The notes: generated from the sequence alone by a model not told the origin. DNA of 64,000 bases from Myripristis murdjan (GCF_902150065.1 NC_043995.1:25554001-25618000), one strand, 5' to 3'. Counted from the first letter of the stretch, positions 40,710 through 53,600 are shown. Numbers and translations are program-made.

Positions 40710-42424
40710 ACATCACAGTTACATTAGTAGATGCTGTCAGGGTTGTGTTGAGGTGTTGTGCTGTACAGACGTATTGTCCAGAATGTTCTGCTGTCATGTT
40801 GGGGATGACCAGTGTAGCCGTTTCAGTGCCATTCTGCAGGTATTCCTCAGAGTCGAGTTTCGTCCATGTGATGTGAGATGGAGGGTGACTGTCAGCGCTG
40901 CAGGTCAGAGTCAGAGCTTCACCCTCCTTCACGTTTGTATTGCCGGTGATTGTAGGTGTCCTCACATCTTCAAGGTAAAATGACATTTAGAGTTCCAGTC
41001 ATTTGAAACCATCACATAACATGATTTCTAATTGTTCTAAACCTGCAGGTCCAGTCAAATGAAAACATCCTGAATGCCTCAGTATGTCTCAGATAAAGTT
41101 TGAATAAGGGATTATATTGGTGAACATGCCAAATGACACCACAAATTTTGCAGTCTGTAGTAATTTGAAATTTTACAACCATTTTTAGATTTAATCTCCA
41201 ACTGAAAAATTAAGAAAATCTAATTACATTTGATTAAAATGGCCTAGAAGTTCAAAAAATGAAAGAGGCACACATGTGGCTCTACCTGGACCTGAAGGAG
41301 TAGTTTCCAAATTAACATTCCTATGAAAATAAGTACAGTTCTCTGCTCTAAACTCACACATGTTTGAGTTTGATCCTGATGATAACACAGAACGTGACCA
41401 CATATTTACTATCTAAGCAGACAGGGGCCATATACTCACACATCACAGTTACATTAGTAGATGCTGTCGGGGCTCTGATGAGGTGTTGTGCTGTACAGAT
41501 GTATTGTCCAGAATGTTCTGCTGTCACGTTGGGGATGACCAGTGTGGCCATTTCAGTGCCATTCTGCAGGTATTCCTCAGAGTCGACTTTCATCCATGTG
41601 ATGAGAGATGCAGGGTGACTGTCAGCTCTGCAGGTCAGAGTCAGAGCTTCACCCTCCTTCACGTTTGTATTGCCGGTGATTGTAGGTGTCTTCACATCTT
41701 CAAGGTAAAATGACATTTAGAGTTCCAGTCATTTGAAACCATCACATAACATGATTTCTAATTGTTCTAAACCTGCAGGTCCAGTCAAATGAAAACATCC
41801 TGAATGCCTCAGTATGTCTCAGATAAAGTGTGAATAAGGGATTAAATTGGTGAACATGCCAAATGACACCACAAATTTTGCAGTCTGTAGTAATTTGAAA
41901 TTTTACAACTATTTTGAGATTTAATCTCCAACTGAAAAAATAAGAAAATCTAATTAAATTTGATTAAAATGGCCTAAAAGTTCAAAAATGAAAGATGCAC
42001 ACATGTGGCTCAGCCTAAACCTGAAGGAGTAGTTTCCAAATGAATAGTCCTATGAAAATATGCACAATTCTCTGCTCTAAACTCACACGTTTGAGTTTGA
42101 TCCTGATGATAACACAGAATGTGACCACATATTTACTATCTAAGCAGATAGGGGCCATGTACTCACACATCACAGTTACATTAGTAGATGCTGTCAGGGT
42201 TGTGTTGAGGTGTCGTGCTGTGCAGACGTATTGTCCAGAATGTTCTGCTGTCACGTTGGGGATGACCAGTGTGGCCGTTTCAGTGCCATTCTGCAGGTAT
42301 TCCTCAGAGTCGAGTTTCATCCATGTGATGTGAGATGGAGGGTTAGTGTCAGCTCTGCAGGTCAGAGTCAGAGCTTCACCCTCCTTCATGCTTGTACTGC
42401 CGGTGATTGTAGGCATCCTCACAT
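40710..42424 (-). repeat. Tandem 727-730-bp units, each with one C2 exon (receptor C)
   Basis: Three units whose exon ends lie at 40710, 41440 and 42167. Both exon and intron are highly similar, including words such as GGATGTTTTCATTTGACTGG (minus strand). Homologous to the 726-bp array at 60721-64000. Confidence 0.85.
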
Positions 42425-43023
42425 CTTTGTTGTAAAATGACATTTAGAAGGAGAAGTTAACCCTCGTGCAGTGTTAACAAAAAGTTAACGCTGGACAAAA
42501 ATCCTTATTATTATATATTAATATTTTTTTAAATTTTCACTCACCCACACTGAGTGTGTGCACATGAATGTACGTGCATGTGTGTGTATGAGAGAGAGAG
42601 AAAGGGAAGGAAAGGATAAATATGACCTCCTCCCTATATGTCCCACACTCTAGTTTCTCCACACACATAAGGGAGGCGAGTCACCACAACATGACTGTGT
42701 AATGCATAATGTATACAGTGCTGCTGACCCCATGCCATTTGAACCTATGAAAACAGCATGTATTTTGCCTCTGCTGGAATATGCTGAAAATTACAGTTTC
42801 TAAGGAAAATGATGAGCCTGACAGCCTGCTATCATACAACAGTTTATGCTGCAGAATACCAGGGATCAAAATGTACGGTTTCAATGGGTTCCAATGTCCC
42901 AGTTTTGGAGTTAACAACTTGAGAGCGTGACAGTATATTCACTGGCTGCACACGTTATTATAAACTTACCATAAGATATATGATTACTGTTATGGTCAGG
43001 CTTGATTCAAAGAGTGTGCCAGA

Positions 43024-43174
43024 CCCTGCGTTCCAATACTCATACTACCATACTATTTAGTAGGGAAAAAAATAATTAGTATGTCCCAATACATACTAAA
43101 CTACATACTTTGTAAGGGCAGCTGCAGTACATACTAAAAGTAAAAAGTATAAGTATGCGATTTGGAATGCAGGG
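43024..43174. repeat. MITE, about 151 bp
   Basis: Terminal inverted repeats of roughly 25 bp with small differences (left CCCTGCGTTCCAATACTCAT; right inverted CCCTGCATTCCAAATCGCAT). The interior is itself partly palindromic (AGTATGTA words). Confidence 0.65.
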
Positions 43175-43362
43175 ACAAGGTTTTCCTACTAATCAGGAGC
43201 TATTTGGTGCACCTGTCTCACTCTCCAGCTGCTGCTAATCAGCCTGGCTGGGAGGATATAGGGGAGTGAGTTTTGCCTGTTCAGTTGGGCTGTGTGTCTC
43301 TGGAGAGTCAACACCATCATTTGGCTTTCTGTGATGTTGTGTTTTGAATGAAACTCTGAGTT

Positions 43363-43365
<3 letters not shown>

Positions 43366-43412
<47 letters not shown>
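43366..43412 (+). repeat. (TG)n run
   Basis: A perfect run, complementary to the (CA)n at 43553-43589. Between them (43483-43545) lies CGTAATTTCCGGACTATAAG, the start of a widespread fish repeat whose family I cannot name with certainty. Confidence 0.85.
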
Positions 43413-43413
<1 letters not shown>

Positions 43414-43550
43414 TGGATGTTGAGTTTTCTTTTCTCTCTAGTGACTCTTTTTTAGTTTCCTTTGGGTCAAAAACCTTTACCGTAATTTCCGGACTATAAG
43501 CCGCTACTTTTTTCACACGCTTTGAACCCTGCGGCTTAAACAACCCCCCC

Positions 43551-43552
<2 letters not shown>

Positions 43553-43589
<37 letters not shown>
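43553..43589 (+). repeat. (CA)n run
   Basis: A perfect run, the reverse complement of the (TG)n at 43366-43412. Confidence 0.85.
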
Positions 43590-43591
<2 letters not shown>

Positions 43592-44806
43592 ACACCCCCT
43601 TCCGTCATTCATTCAGGTTACGCGTTCTGGGGGAAATGTAACAATTACATTTGAAAAATTCATGATCCAAACTTGACATCAGGGTTAATTTGTGGTGGAT
43701 CTTCCTTTTCCTTGACAGAACTGGGCTAATGACTCCCATAGACTTCAAGTCGTTTTGCTAAGCTAACACAAAATGCTACCCATAGGAACCAAACCTCCGG
43801 AGGTATAAAACATGAAAATGGTGTCCAACATATTGTCGCAGTGTGGGTCCAAAATGCCCAGTCTCAAACTCCAAAATGTTGGAGTTTTCCTTTTTTAAAG
43901 TGTGTAAAGCAAAAAGGTAAGAAAGTAAAAGTGCTACTCACAAGTCACATCCAGAGTCACCGTCTCCTCTGTTGTAAACCAGCTCAAAAAGGTGACCATA
44001 CAAGTGACCTTAGTGCCGTGGTGTGTAGCTGAAGGGGTAAAGGTCAAAGTTGAGCTGTATTTCGAAATGTTTTGGTTGTTGAAGTTGAATATTATGTTTT
44101 TCTCATCACTACATGTGGAACCACATTCAAACCAAATGGCATGTTTGGGTTTGGAGTGGGTTGGATGGGTAAAGAGCAAGGAATAACAGCACAGAGTCCA
44201 GCCTCTGCTGTTATAGCTCTTTCACTAAGGGTGACACAGAAGCCACTGGGACAGGTTTGTTTTCCTCCTTGATATACACATGTTTATGTGAAAAACGGGA
44301 AAAAGAGACAAAACAGGAACAAACATTCAGATTTTAGTGTAGATTTAAGAAGTAGACAAACAATATGAAGTCAAAGCAAGACATTTTGTAATTAAATGAT
44401 GCTGTAAGCTGCTGCCATGTTGTGATCAACAGCAAAAGACCGAAAGTGAATTTAATATACACATTATTTGTGCCTGCCTTTGTGTGACTGTAACAAAATA
44501 CAAAAGAATCATAAGCTGGAATCACACTACATCACTTAACTGTTACTGGCATTTGGGTTTGATCATTAAATCAGTTTCCTAATATGTAAGGCTGATATCG
44601 GAGCTTTACAAAATATCATCATGTGGTCTCTTGCCAACAGATAACACAAGTTATTTTCTGACTACAGCCACACAAAGAAGCTATGAAATCTGTGATGCAG
44701 TTTTCAGTGATAATAAAGTCACAGTTTCATGACATGAACAAGTTGACGCTCTACCTGTGGCAGAGTTGGCAGAGAAGAGCAGAGCTGCCCAGATGAGAAC
44801 CAACAT

Positions 44807-47423
44807 CTTGCAGCAGATGTCCGAGAGAGCCTGTCTCTCCCTCCAAATGACAGTCGCCTCCTTTCAGAAGAAAAAAAAAAAAAAGATTATCAACAGTGCA
44901 ATAAAACATACAGGAATATATGTTGATGAAACAGAAAACTCTATGACTTACAGCACAGACACAGAAACACTGAGAAAGGAAGCTTTTCTCTCTGTTCTTA
45001 TTATAACTAAATTTGCATATAGGATGCTGCACATTCAGCCATTCTGTCGCTGTTTTGTGAATCAGTTTCGTTGCTATTTTCTCAACTATAGTCCACCATA
45101 TTGTACAAGCACAGCCAAGCATTTGTACATCAGTACATCACACAGCACATCAGTCTACTGTTATTCAAGTGAGAGAAGAATGAGTCATTGTAGTTCCTTC
45201 TATTTACAGATGGACGAACACTCACAAAATAAAGTTAATGTAATGTTGTACCTTGCTCTGCTCTCCTGACAGCGGCTTGTCTCTCTTCTGTGAACTCTCT
45301 CTCACTTAGCTCTTTCCTCTTTGCACCACAAGGAAGTTTCTCATCACACTGCTAGGCGTTATCACTTTTATCACTTCTCTACTACTACAAAACTTAGTTA
45401 TTTGGTGACAAAATGCATGATATATGATTTGATATATGTATGATCTCATTTGACGTTAACTGTTTGTTTTTTCCATGAGCAATGGAGTCTTTTTCACTCT
45501 GACTGTTCTCTGACAATGTAAGCAGAAGTTTTGGTTTTGTATAAGCAAATCTTCAAGATGGTGAAAGAGTGAGAAACACTCAGAAAAGGGAACTATTAGT
45601 GCAACTTCATATAAAGACAAATTTCCTGTCATCTTCAGAGACTAACCAACTGGCAGATATGCTGAATATGTGTTCCTCTTGTATTTCATATGACTTAGTT
45701 TTGTTTTGTAGTGTTTACAGTTGTTAGTCATATATTTTCAGTGTCGCCTCAACAATGCATAATGTATTTAACTGGACAGTGTGATGTGTTGAACTGCTCG
45801 TTGTGTATTAGGGCCGGATGAGCAGTTACAGCATCAGCTTAGTGATGCATGAAAATATAAGACAGACAGATAATTCAAAGAGAAAAATATTTACATTGAT
45901 CATATCTCTCCATCAACTGATGACCCAGCACATGACAAGCAGAAAACATGTAGCTGAGTAAGAATGACAATATTTCTCTTGGAAATGTGGAGCAGTAAAA
46001 GTGGAAATTGCTCTTATCTGTCAGAACTTAAGTACAGTTCGTGGGTAAATGCACTTTATTTCCGTGTTGCTCACTTATTTTGACCACATGCAGACGTTCT
46101 CAGAAGATGCAGTGGCATGTCACTGTGGTTTGTGTGTCTTCTGCATTCTGTGAGAGCTGATCAACACCAGAGCTGCAAGTCTCTGATCACTGTCCCTGGG
46201 TGGACTGTAGCCATGTGTGGAACGATACTGCCACCAGCTGCTAGTGTACATCCTTATTTAGGTGAAACATCAGGTTGCTTAGGAGATGACAGAAGATCAT
46301 CCCATATCCCTCCCAAAATATGCAAAATTCATAGGCAAATAATACTGTTCTGCCCTTACCCTTAAATAGCCTACACCTTCACTTTGCGCCTAAAGAGTGG
46401 CAGACGAAAATTGTCACAAAATTTTTTTTAAAACGATTTTAATTGTTGTCAGACTATGTATCATGCATGCATTGTTGATATTCTTTAGAGCAAGCCGGTT
46501 GAAGCAATATGCAAAATGCGTTGCTTGCCTTGCCTTTCCCTTGCAAAATATGTTGAAATAAATAGTATGCTGATCACATGGGTCTAGAGCTTTTTTTGAC
46601 GTGAGTATAGTGGCTGTGCAGGATACAACCTGTTTGTATTGATGTATGTATTCAGGGACAATGTAACCTACTATATATTCCTGAGTAAAGGGGTCTCATG
46701 TTTTCTAGTGGTGTGTTGTTCACATCTCTCTGGTATGAATGAAGGTAACTGAGCTCAGGGACCCCTGATCCTATATAATATACAGTATAATACTATATGA
46801 TACTGAACCTGCGAGACAAGGACCTCCATGTACAGAGAGGACCAGTGCAGGCAACCCTGACTTAGCCATTGAGGTACAATGCGCGGTGTTAAACACCCTG
46901 ATTATCACAGGGGTTCAGGGATTTGAGGTGCTGAGCAGCTTAGGGATGACAGCCAGGTTTTCTTTGAGCTGGATTTCTGCAAACCCCAGAGCAAAGTGCA
47001 GACAGGAAGGGTGCACAGAGAAGGGCTTTAGTTTTCTTATCTGCTTGGTTGATGCTAGAGCCCAAACCGCAACCATTTTAATGACATTAATGACACTACA
47101 GGTGCTCTCCAGTAGTGTGAAACGCTGCCAAGAGAGCCTCTCAGACCAGTGGTAAGTCCTACATGTGGACCAAAGGCCTGGTGACGGGTAGATTTCACCA
47201 TGCTCCTTCATGAAACAGCAGACCATAGCCACAAGTGTGTCTATTCAGAGGTTCATCTTAAACCAGCAGGGAGAAGAACAGTGGGCACTGTGTGTTTTTC
47301 ACACGAGGTGAAGAAATCTAAAGCGGCCTCGCTGTACCTCTGCAAGAGCTCTGTGAAAATCTGGAGTTTCATTCCCCAGGATGTGCGCAGCGCACAAACA
47401 GAAGTTGACACTACTGCACAACA

Positions 47424-47463
<40 letters not shown>

Positions 47464-47900
47464 TCCCTGACTGTTTATATACTGCTCTGTGGTTGACTGA
47501 TATGCATGTGCACTGCATATGCAGCCTCACAGTGACCAGGACTCTCTGGAAGAAGAGATATACTCCTGGCCAACTAAACAGTGGTACAATGGCTGCTTGC
47601 TAATGAAAGACATCTCTGAGTCAAACATTGGTTGAATTTCTCAACTTTTTAATGATGTATGAAGAGACAATCACAAACAATGTCTTGCAGCTGTCATTAG
47701 GAAAGAGCAAATGATTGCACAAAGTATGAGAGCATGGACTGAAGAAAGATATTTCTCATTTTTCACTTTTAGAGGAACAATTAAAATCCAGCAAATGACA
47801 AGTTTTTTTTATTATACATCAGTGAAGATATTAAACAAGAACAGTGCAAAATCAAAATTTTGTTTGTAAAAAAAAGAAAACACCAACACCTGTTAAGACC
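44807..47900. other. Upstream of receptor C; no gene recognised
   Basis: The 5' UTR of receptor C continues to about 44865, where CTTCTGAAAG looks like an acceptor; an upstream non-coding exon may lie near 45250-45300. The rest shows only short open frames without family resemblance, including one at 46915-47232 (minus), and a (TG)n run at 47427-47462. Confidence 0.4.
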
Positions 47901-48417
47901 CTAATGAAGAAAACTAGTGACAGGTTCATTTGGAGTAGATGGCTGGCCGGCAGGTGAGGAGTCGGGCTCGGGCTGAAGAGTGTGTTGCTCCGAAGTCCAG
48001 GTGGAGCTGGTCGATGGATGAGGAGAAGGACGAGGAGTGTCATGCTCAAGTTCATCTAACACCATAAGCAGCCTCACTTTTGCTTCTCTTTTTTTCCTGC
48101 TGTCCAGTCTATTAAGGATAGGAACCAAACTCAGGGAGAAATGGTACATTTCATCATTCTGTTGTGGCACCTGGTTGGCTACTGACTCCTGGATGATGTC
48201 CAGGATTCTGTCCTCCACACTCTTCTCTACAGCTTTGCTTTGACTTGACCGACCATCGTGGGCTGAGGTGGAAAGAGTGCTTGACTTCATGAGCTCCTCT
48301 CGCTGTGAGACTGAGGTCGATGAACTGGTGTTTTCTGCTGAGTCGCCTACAAAAGCATCTGAACTGTAGAGCTGTGATGTGTTATCCTCAGATGGTGCTG
48401 CCGGAGAGAAGTTGCTT
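47901..48417 (-). CDS. Last exon of a MADF/BESS-type DNA-binding protein (partial)
   Basis: The exon begins at an ATTTCCAG acceptor and is open to TAG. It has a Ser-rich linker, then EDRILDIIQESV, then MYHFSLSLVPILNRLDSRKK, which matches the BESS interaction motif (xxFxxSLxPxLxxLxxxxK). Fish genomes carry many MADF-BESS genes, some linked to PIF/Harbinger transposons. A possible remnant of the preceding MADF exon lies at about 48900-49066 (one frame reads EATWKYKLQMSY, as at MADF ends), but I could not find an N-terminal exon. It may be an incomplete or decayed gene. Confidence 0.5.
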
Positions 48418-49069
48418 CTGGAAATATAGTAAAACATTTTGATTATTGTTGGTTGATAACATTGTTGGTGACAACACTAACCAGCAAATTGAAGGGATTT
48501 GTATTGTGCTCAAACACTCTAAAATACAAAATAAGGAGTTCACCCGACATACAAAAGATACTTTCCCACTGACGTCTAATGCAGTCTGTCAACTGAGGAA
48601 GTTTCTGTGTGATCTGGTGAAGTTTCCTGTTTGCCACCATCTTCACTGTCTTCCAGCACCCAAATGCAAATGGGCTGCATAGACATGCATTTTTGAAGCT
48701 CAACACATCTTTCTAAAACTAGTGAGAAAGATACTCAATGTAATCTCCAACCTTTGCAGGCAGGAGTTTTGTTGGGAACTATTTTCTGCCAGACATCATC
48801 GTCTAATTGGTTGTATGCACATGGAAACTATCTGGATTGATAGACTGCACTTGGAGTCAGTGGGAAAATATCCTGTTTCTCTGCCAGGTGAGCTGTACTT
48901 GAGTCTTACACTCTGGGCTTGGGATGAAGTAATCGATATGACATTTGCAGTTTGTACTTCCATGTAGCCTCAACACTTCCCCCCGGATGACTTGGCCTGT
49001 TTTGACTTTCGCCTGTGACAAATGCATCCAACAGAACTTTCTGGCAATCTTTGCTCTGCTTTTCTGTAA

Positions 49070-49084
49070 AAATAAATAAACAAA

Positions 49085-49123
<39 letters not shown>

Positions 49124-49124
49124 A
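49070..49124 (+). repeat. (AAAT)n microsatellite
   Basis: A tetranucleotide run just upstream (minus-strand sense) of the possible MADF exon acceptor. Confidence 0.85.
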
Positions 49125-49205
49125 AACAAACAAACAAGCACACAAAGTAGATAGTAACTTGAAGAGGTTATGGCAAGAGTGGAGTTTCTGTGCTTTTGTT
49201 TAATG

Positions 49206-49493
49206 GGTAACACTTTACAATAAGAGTACAACAATTATGCTGTAATAAACATTAAGTAACAAGTAATAAACATTAAGTAACAGTTAACTAACAGTTAACT
49301 AATGTGTCCAAGAATCATTTACTAATGCTGTTCATGCTAAGGTATTAATTTATATGTTATTTAAGGGTTATTGTAGATATTTTTAACATCAGTAAATGCC
49401 ATAATAATCATTAACTAACAGTTAATTGACCATTATGGCATTAACTAATGTTAACTAATGTTAATTGTTGTACTGTTATTGTAAAGTGTTACC
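49206..49493. repeat. Intact MITE, 288 bp, with about 32-bp terminal inverted repeats
   Basis: The left end GGTAACACTTTACAATAAGA and the inverted right end GGTAACACTTTACAATAACA match over about 32 bp with one difference. The interior is rich in TTAACTAA words. This terminus is widespread in fish genomes. Confidence 0.8.
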
Positions 49494-50193
49494 GTTTTAT
49501 GACTGTTTCTCCCTGTGGTTCTCAAAGATCACAAATATGCTTTTTTAATCACAGTTTGCATGAAGGCTGGACAGATTTTCAGCAGGTTCAGCAAAAAGTA
49601 GGTACAGAAAGTGTGCTAAATTTATGACACAAAATTACATTTGCAATAAAGGTCATTTGAAACCATCAGATGTAAAACTGGATTGTTCAAAACTAGATAA
49701 GGCCTGCGAATCTCACAGACACAAAATATTAAGACAGATGATGTTGGACGAAGTCCAAGATCTCAGCACCAATTTTGTGGTGTGTAATAATCAAAGATAT
49801 TAGAACTATTTTTTGGACTTTATCTTCAATTGAATACCAAAAGAAACTTTAATTCTGTCCTTCATTGCTGATTTTAACTCCTCTTACAGTGATAAAATGA
49901 AAGATGCACACATGTTGTTGCACATTTTCACACTGCTCTGAAGGACGGGGGTGAGTCTTATTTACTCAGGAATACTGAAAAATACAATAAACTCATAAAG
50001 ATATGCCATTGTTTCCTGTGTGTTGTATTTATTGCTCACGCTAAAGGGATTCAGAATGTGCCAGAATAATTAGTGAAATCAAAATTTGCTAAGGTTTTAA
50101 ATTCCATTCATGCATGCATAAGCATTAGCAAGTGCCAGTGTCTCTTGCATTAAGTGACATTACTTTTTGAAATAAATAAAGAAATTGCGTATG

Positions 50194-50228
<35 letters not shown>

Positions 50229-50651
50229 CATCTGTGCTCAAGTCATTCGGCTTCAATGTGAATTCCCAATAGCTGTGGGTAGGCACGCTCATGCACCCAT
50301 GTGTGTGCATTCATACTCACACAAACTTGCAGACACTTGACCTCCATGTCAAGTTTCAGCCTCATAAGGTTGCAGTTTATACAGGGTGGGCACAGCTTTG
50401 TGGACCATTGAACTGATGGACCAACAGACAAAGATGACGAGGCAAACCCTCACCACTGCTTAGCTTGAGCCATGAAAAGCCATGAAAACTTTGTTCAAAA
50501 GCTACAAGACTGGATTCATTATTAGTATGATTGTCCCCGCCAGTGTTCAGGCACTCCAAGAATGTCCATCCCAAAAATATTGCTGGAATATATTAGCAAT
50601 AATATCTGTCCCCCCCCTAATGCTGAAATGGTGGTTTCGACCCTGACTTAC
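49494..50651. other. Downstream of the second CD22-like gene; nothing recognised
   Basis: Unique AT-rich sequence with a poly(A) run at about 50199-50227. Some of the stretch next to 50400-50560 is diverged intron sequence shared with 26140-26200 (words such as CTTGAGCCAT). No transmembrane or tail exon homologous to 18.9-22.2 kb is visible. Confidence 0.45.
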
Positions 50652-53600
50652 GCCCAACGTTGATTTGATACGGCTGAGACCTGGCAGCACCCACACTGTT
50701 AGCTGCTTCACATGTGTAGGATCCACTCCTCTCAGGCTGGATCTGCTTAATTTCATATGTCTTTCCCTCTCCGACCATGTTGTTGTTTTGGTACCATCTG
50801 AAGGAGTGAGGTTCTGGGTTGCTTCTGCTCACTGCACAAGTCAACACGATGTCGTCTCCCTCTGTAATTTCAGAGTGCCTATTCGTCTTTACTGTAACAC
50901 CACTTGGAGGATCTGAAACAGAGGATTTCCACATTATTTTAATTTGGTTCACAATGACAAACAACTTTTACACCGGAGACTTCAGCGCAAAATATTAGAT
51001 GTCATACAGCTATAGCACTATACAGTTCCCACTTTGAAAAAGAGCATTAATAATATTTTTTGAATTTGAAAACAAGGGCTCGCTGGGTTGTGTTCAACGT
51101 TAGAATGAACATTTTAAAATAAGTTGAAAAATACCAAACTTGTTCCGGAATTAAACAGCATAAACTGTGTATGAGGACTTTATCGGTTTCCTCTTATGTT
51201 GGAAAAAAAATAACAAACAAAAAAAAAAAAACGAAGAAATGTAAAAGGTAGCTCTGGTCTATTGGTTTCTTTGTGTTGAACACAGATCTGTAGCCTTGGT
51301 CGAAGTTTCCATTTTCTGCATCATAACATATTTTAGATGAATGAGGAAGCTTCAACTTTGAGGTCATCATAAAAGACAAAGAGGCTATAGCCTGCAGTGA
51401 TGCAAGAGCGTAACTGATCTGAACCACAAGGTATGTTTTTACCTTAAGCTACAATTACTTACAGAGTACTTTGATTGACTCACATTTCACCACCAGCTCC
51501 TTGTCTGTGCTGTCAGAACCCTCAGAGTTTATGGCATTGCAGAGGTACCGGCCTGCGTGGTCTGGAGTTACTTCAAATGAGGCATTGAGTGTCCTGACAT
51601 TGTCGGAGATGGGTAAGGAATTCGTTGAGGAAAAATGACTGTTTGAGTTGATCTGTGACAAAGTGAGCTGTGCCAATGGGAAGCTTTCAGTGGTGCAGCT
51701 GATGGTGATATTCTGACCTTCTGTGGCCTCAGCAGGCATCGACAGTATAGGTTTGGTGGGAGGGACTGTGGAGAGGAAACAAGTGACCTTCAGGAGGGCA
51801 TGTTCAAATTGTCACGTCGATTTGATCGCTGCCACACTGCTGAGTGACCGGTATCAATCGTAATAACCCTGACAGGTGTGGGTTAGTAGGGCCCTACTGC
51901 ACCCTCTAGTGGGTCAGAGGAGTTTTATCCTCTCACCAGTCGGTCTTAACTGAGGCCCTGGAGCCACACCTGCCGTGATGTAACCTTCTCCCTCACCTTA
52001 ACCTGGTTATTAAAGCTAAGAGTGAACCTACTGGTGGGTTAGTAGGTTCCTATCAGCCCATATATTTGGGTCAGATGTGGGATGAATATGCCCATCCAAT
52101 AATAAATTGACTGAGGCTATTGATTATAAATTCCAGGTGTGCAAAGGACAAGTTTCCAAACTATTTGGTGGGTTGCTGGAATAATTAGTGGACAAATTAG
52201 TCTCAGGAAAAGCGTAAGGTTCAATTTTAAGTGCACCGTGGAGAGGTTTAGAACAAATTTTCTGGGTTGTCTTAAAGAAAAAACAGTATAATCCTTTTTG
52301 AAAACGGGAAGGTCATTGTACATTCACATGTGTCTATTTGGATTTTTTTTTTTTTTTTTTTTTTGAAAAAGTTTTGAACAACTACTTTTCACTACCTTTA
52401 TCCCAAATATTCATAACCACAGAGAGCAGTTCATAAAGTTGCAGGAAGTGTAATTTTGCTAAGCTAAATGCTAAATTAACAAGCCATTATAAATAATATA
52501 AAGGTTTTAAAAGCATGGTTTGCCACTTTTTGTGCCTCAACAATTTAAAAACAGATTTGACTATACAGTTCCCACTTTGAAAAAGAGCATTAATAATAAG
52601 TTTTGAGATTGAAAATAAGGGCCCTGCTGGTTTGTGTTCAAAGTTAGAATGAACATGTTATAATAGGTTGAAAAATACCAAACTTGTTCCTTAATTAAAC
52701 AGCATAAACCGTGTATGAGGGTTTTTATCTGTTTCCTCTTAAACTGAGAAAAAAAAAAAACAAAGAGAAATGTAAAAGGTAGCTCTGGTCTGTTGGTTTC
52801 TTAGATCTGTAGCCTTGGTCAAAGTTTCCATTTTCTGCATCATTCTGCAACATATTTTAGATGAATGAGGAAGCTTCAACTTTGAGGTCATCATAAAAGA
52901 CAAAGAGGCTACAGCATGCAGCGATGCAAGAGTGTAACTGATCTGAACCACAGCGTATGTTTTACCTTAATCTACAATTACTTACAGAGTACTTTGATGC
53001 ATAAAGCGCTACTGTTGGTCCCTGACCCGATGACGTTGGTGGCGCTGCAAATGTAACATCCATGATCTTCTCTGTCTACACGGTCAATACGAAGGTCCTT
53101 CTGAGAGTGTGAGAGCTTGTGGTGACTATTGCTGTACCAGCTGTAAGTATGTGGCTCAGGAAAGGCCTCAGTGTTGCAGGTTAGACTGACGGACTTTCTG
53201 ATTTTCACAGAATCACCACCAACATCATTTCTGGAAACCACAGCGTTCCTTGGAGCGTCTGCAAAGGAAAAGATATCTTTGGTTTAGGTTCAGCAACATC
53301 ATGTGCGCCACTTCATCTGTAGCTTGAGCCATTTGGAGAAAGCTTTATTCAAAAGCCATTTGACTGGATATGGTATTAGTATGAATAGTCTTTATGGAGG
53401 TCCTAACTTTGTGCCATGTTCTGCTTCTTGAGATGTACTGGACCAGGGGTTGTGAAACTTACACAGAACATTGATTTGATATGGCTGAGACCTGGCAGCA
53501 CCCACACTGTTAGTTGCTTCACACGTGTAAGATCCACTTCTCTCAGGCTGGATCTGCTTAATTTCATATGTCTTTCCCTCTCCAACTCTGTTGTTGTTTT

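Larger units (their letters stand above)
42425..43941. other. Receptor C intron with repeats
   Basis: This holds a MITE (43024-43174), complementary (TG)n and (CA)n runs (43366-43412 and 43553-43589) with a dispersed-repeat terminus between them, and no exon. Confidence 0.5.
37753..44806 (-). pseudogene. Siglec-like receptor C: C2-array, ITIM tail, frameshifted chimeric first Ig exon
   Basis: Exons 5' to 3': 44755-44806 (signal peptide MLVLIWAALLFSANSAT), 43942-44267 (chimeric Ig), 42167-42424, 41440-41697, 40710-40967 (three near-identical 258-nt C2 exons, each with EHSGQYVC or EHSGQYIC), 40319-40609 (last Ig), 39963-40077 (transmembrane), 38407-38473 (KKKKNSKNLSETLEMV), 37753-38160 (Glu-rich tail). 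The tail carries an ITIM (IDYSLL), TEYAEI and ALYSNV. The first Ig exon starts as a Siglec V-set (FCVTLSERAITAEAGLC) and ends as a C2 domain (STLTFTPSATHHGTKVTC), and its 326 nt are one short of a whole frame. The break lies near 44176-44182, at TGCTCTTTA, where relatives read CSF. The other exons are intact and in phase, so this is a recent pseudogene, a sequencing error, or a gene that uses another 5' end. Confidence 0.7.

Noticed and set aside
43235-43612. 125-aa minus-strand frame across two dinucleotide runs
   Set aside because: Low-complexity translation without family resemblance.
46915-47232. 105-aa minus-strand open frame
   Set aside because: I recognised no domain, splice context or repeat across paralogous blocks, so I treat it as chance.
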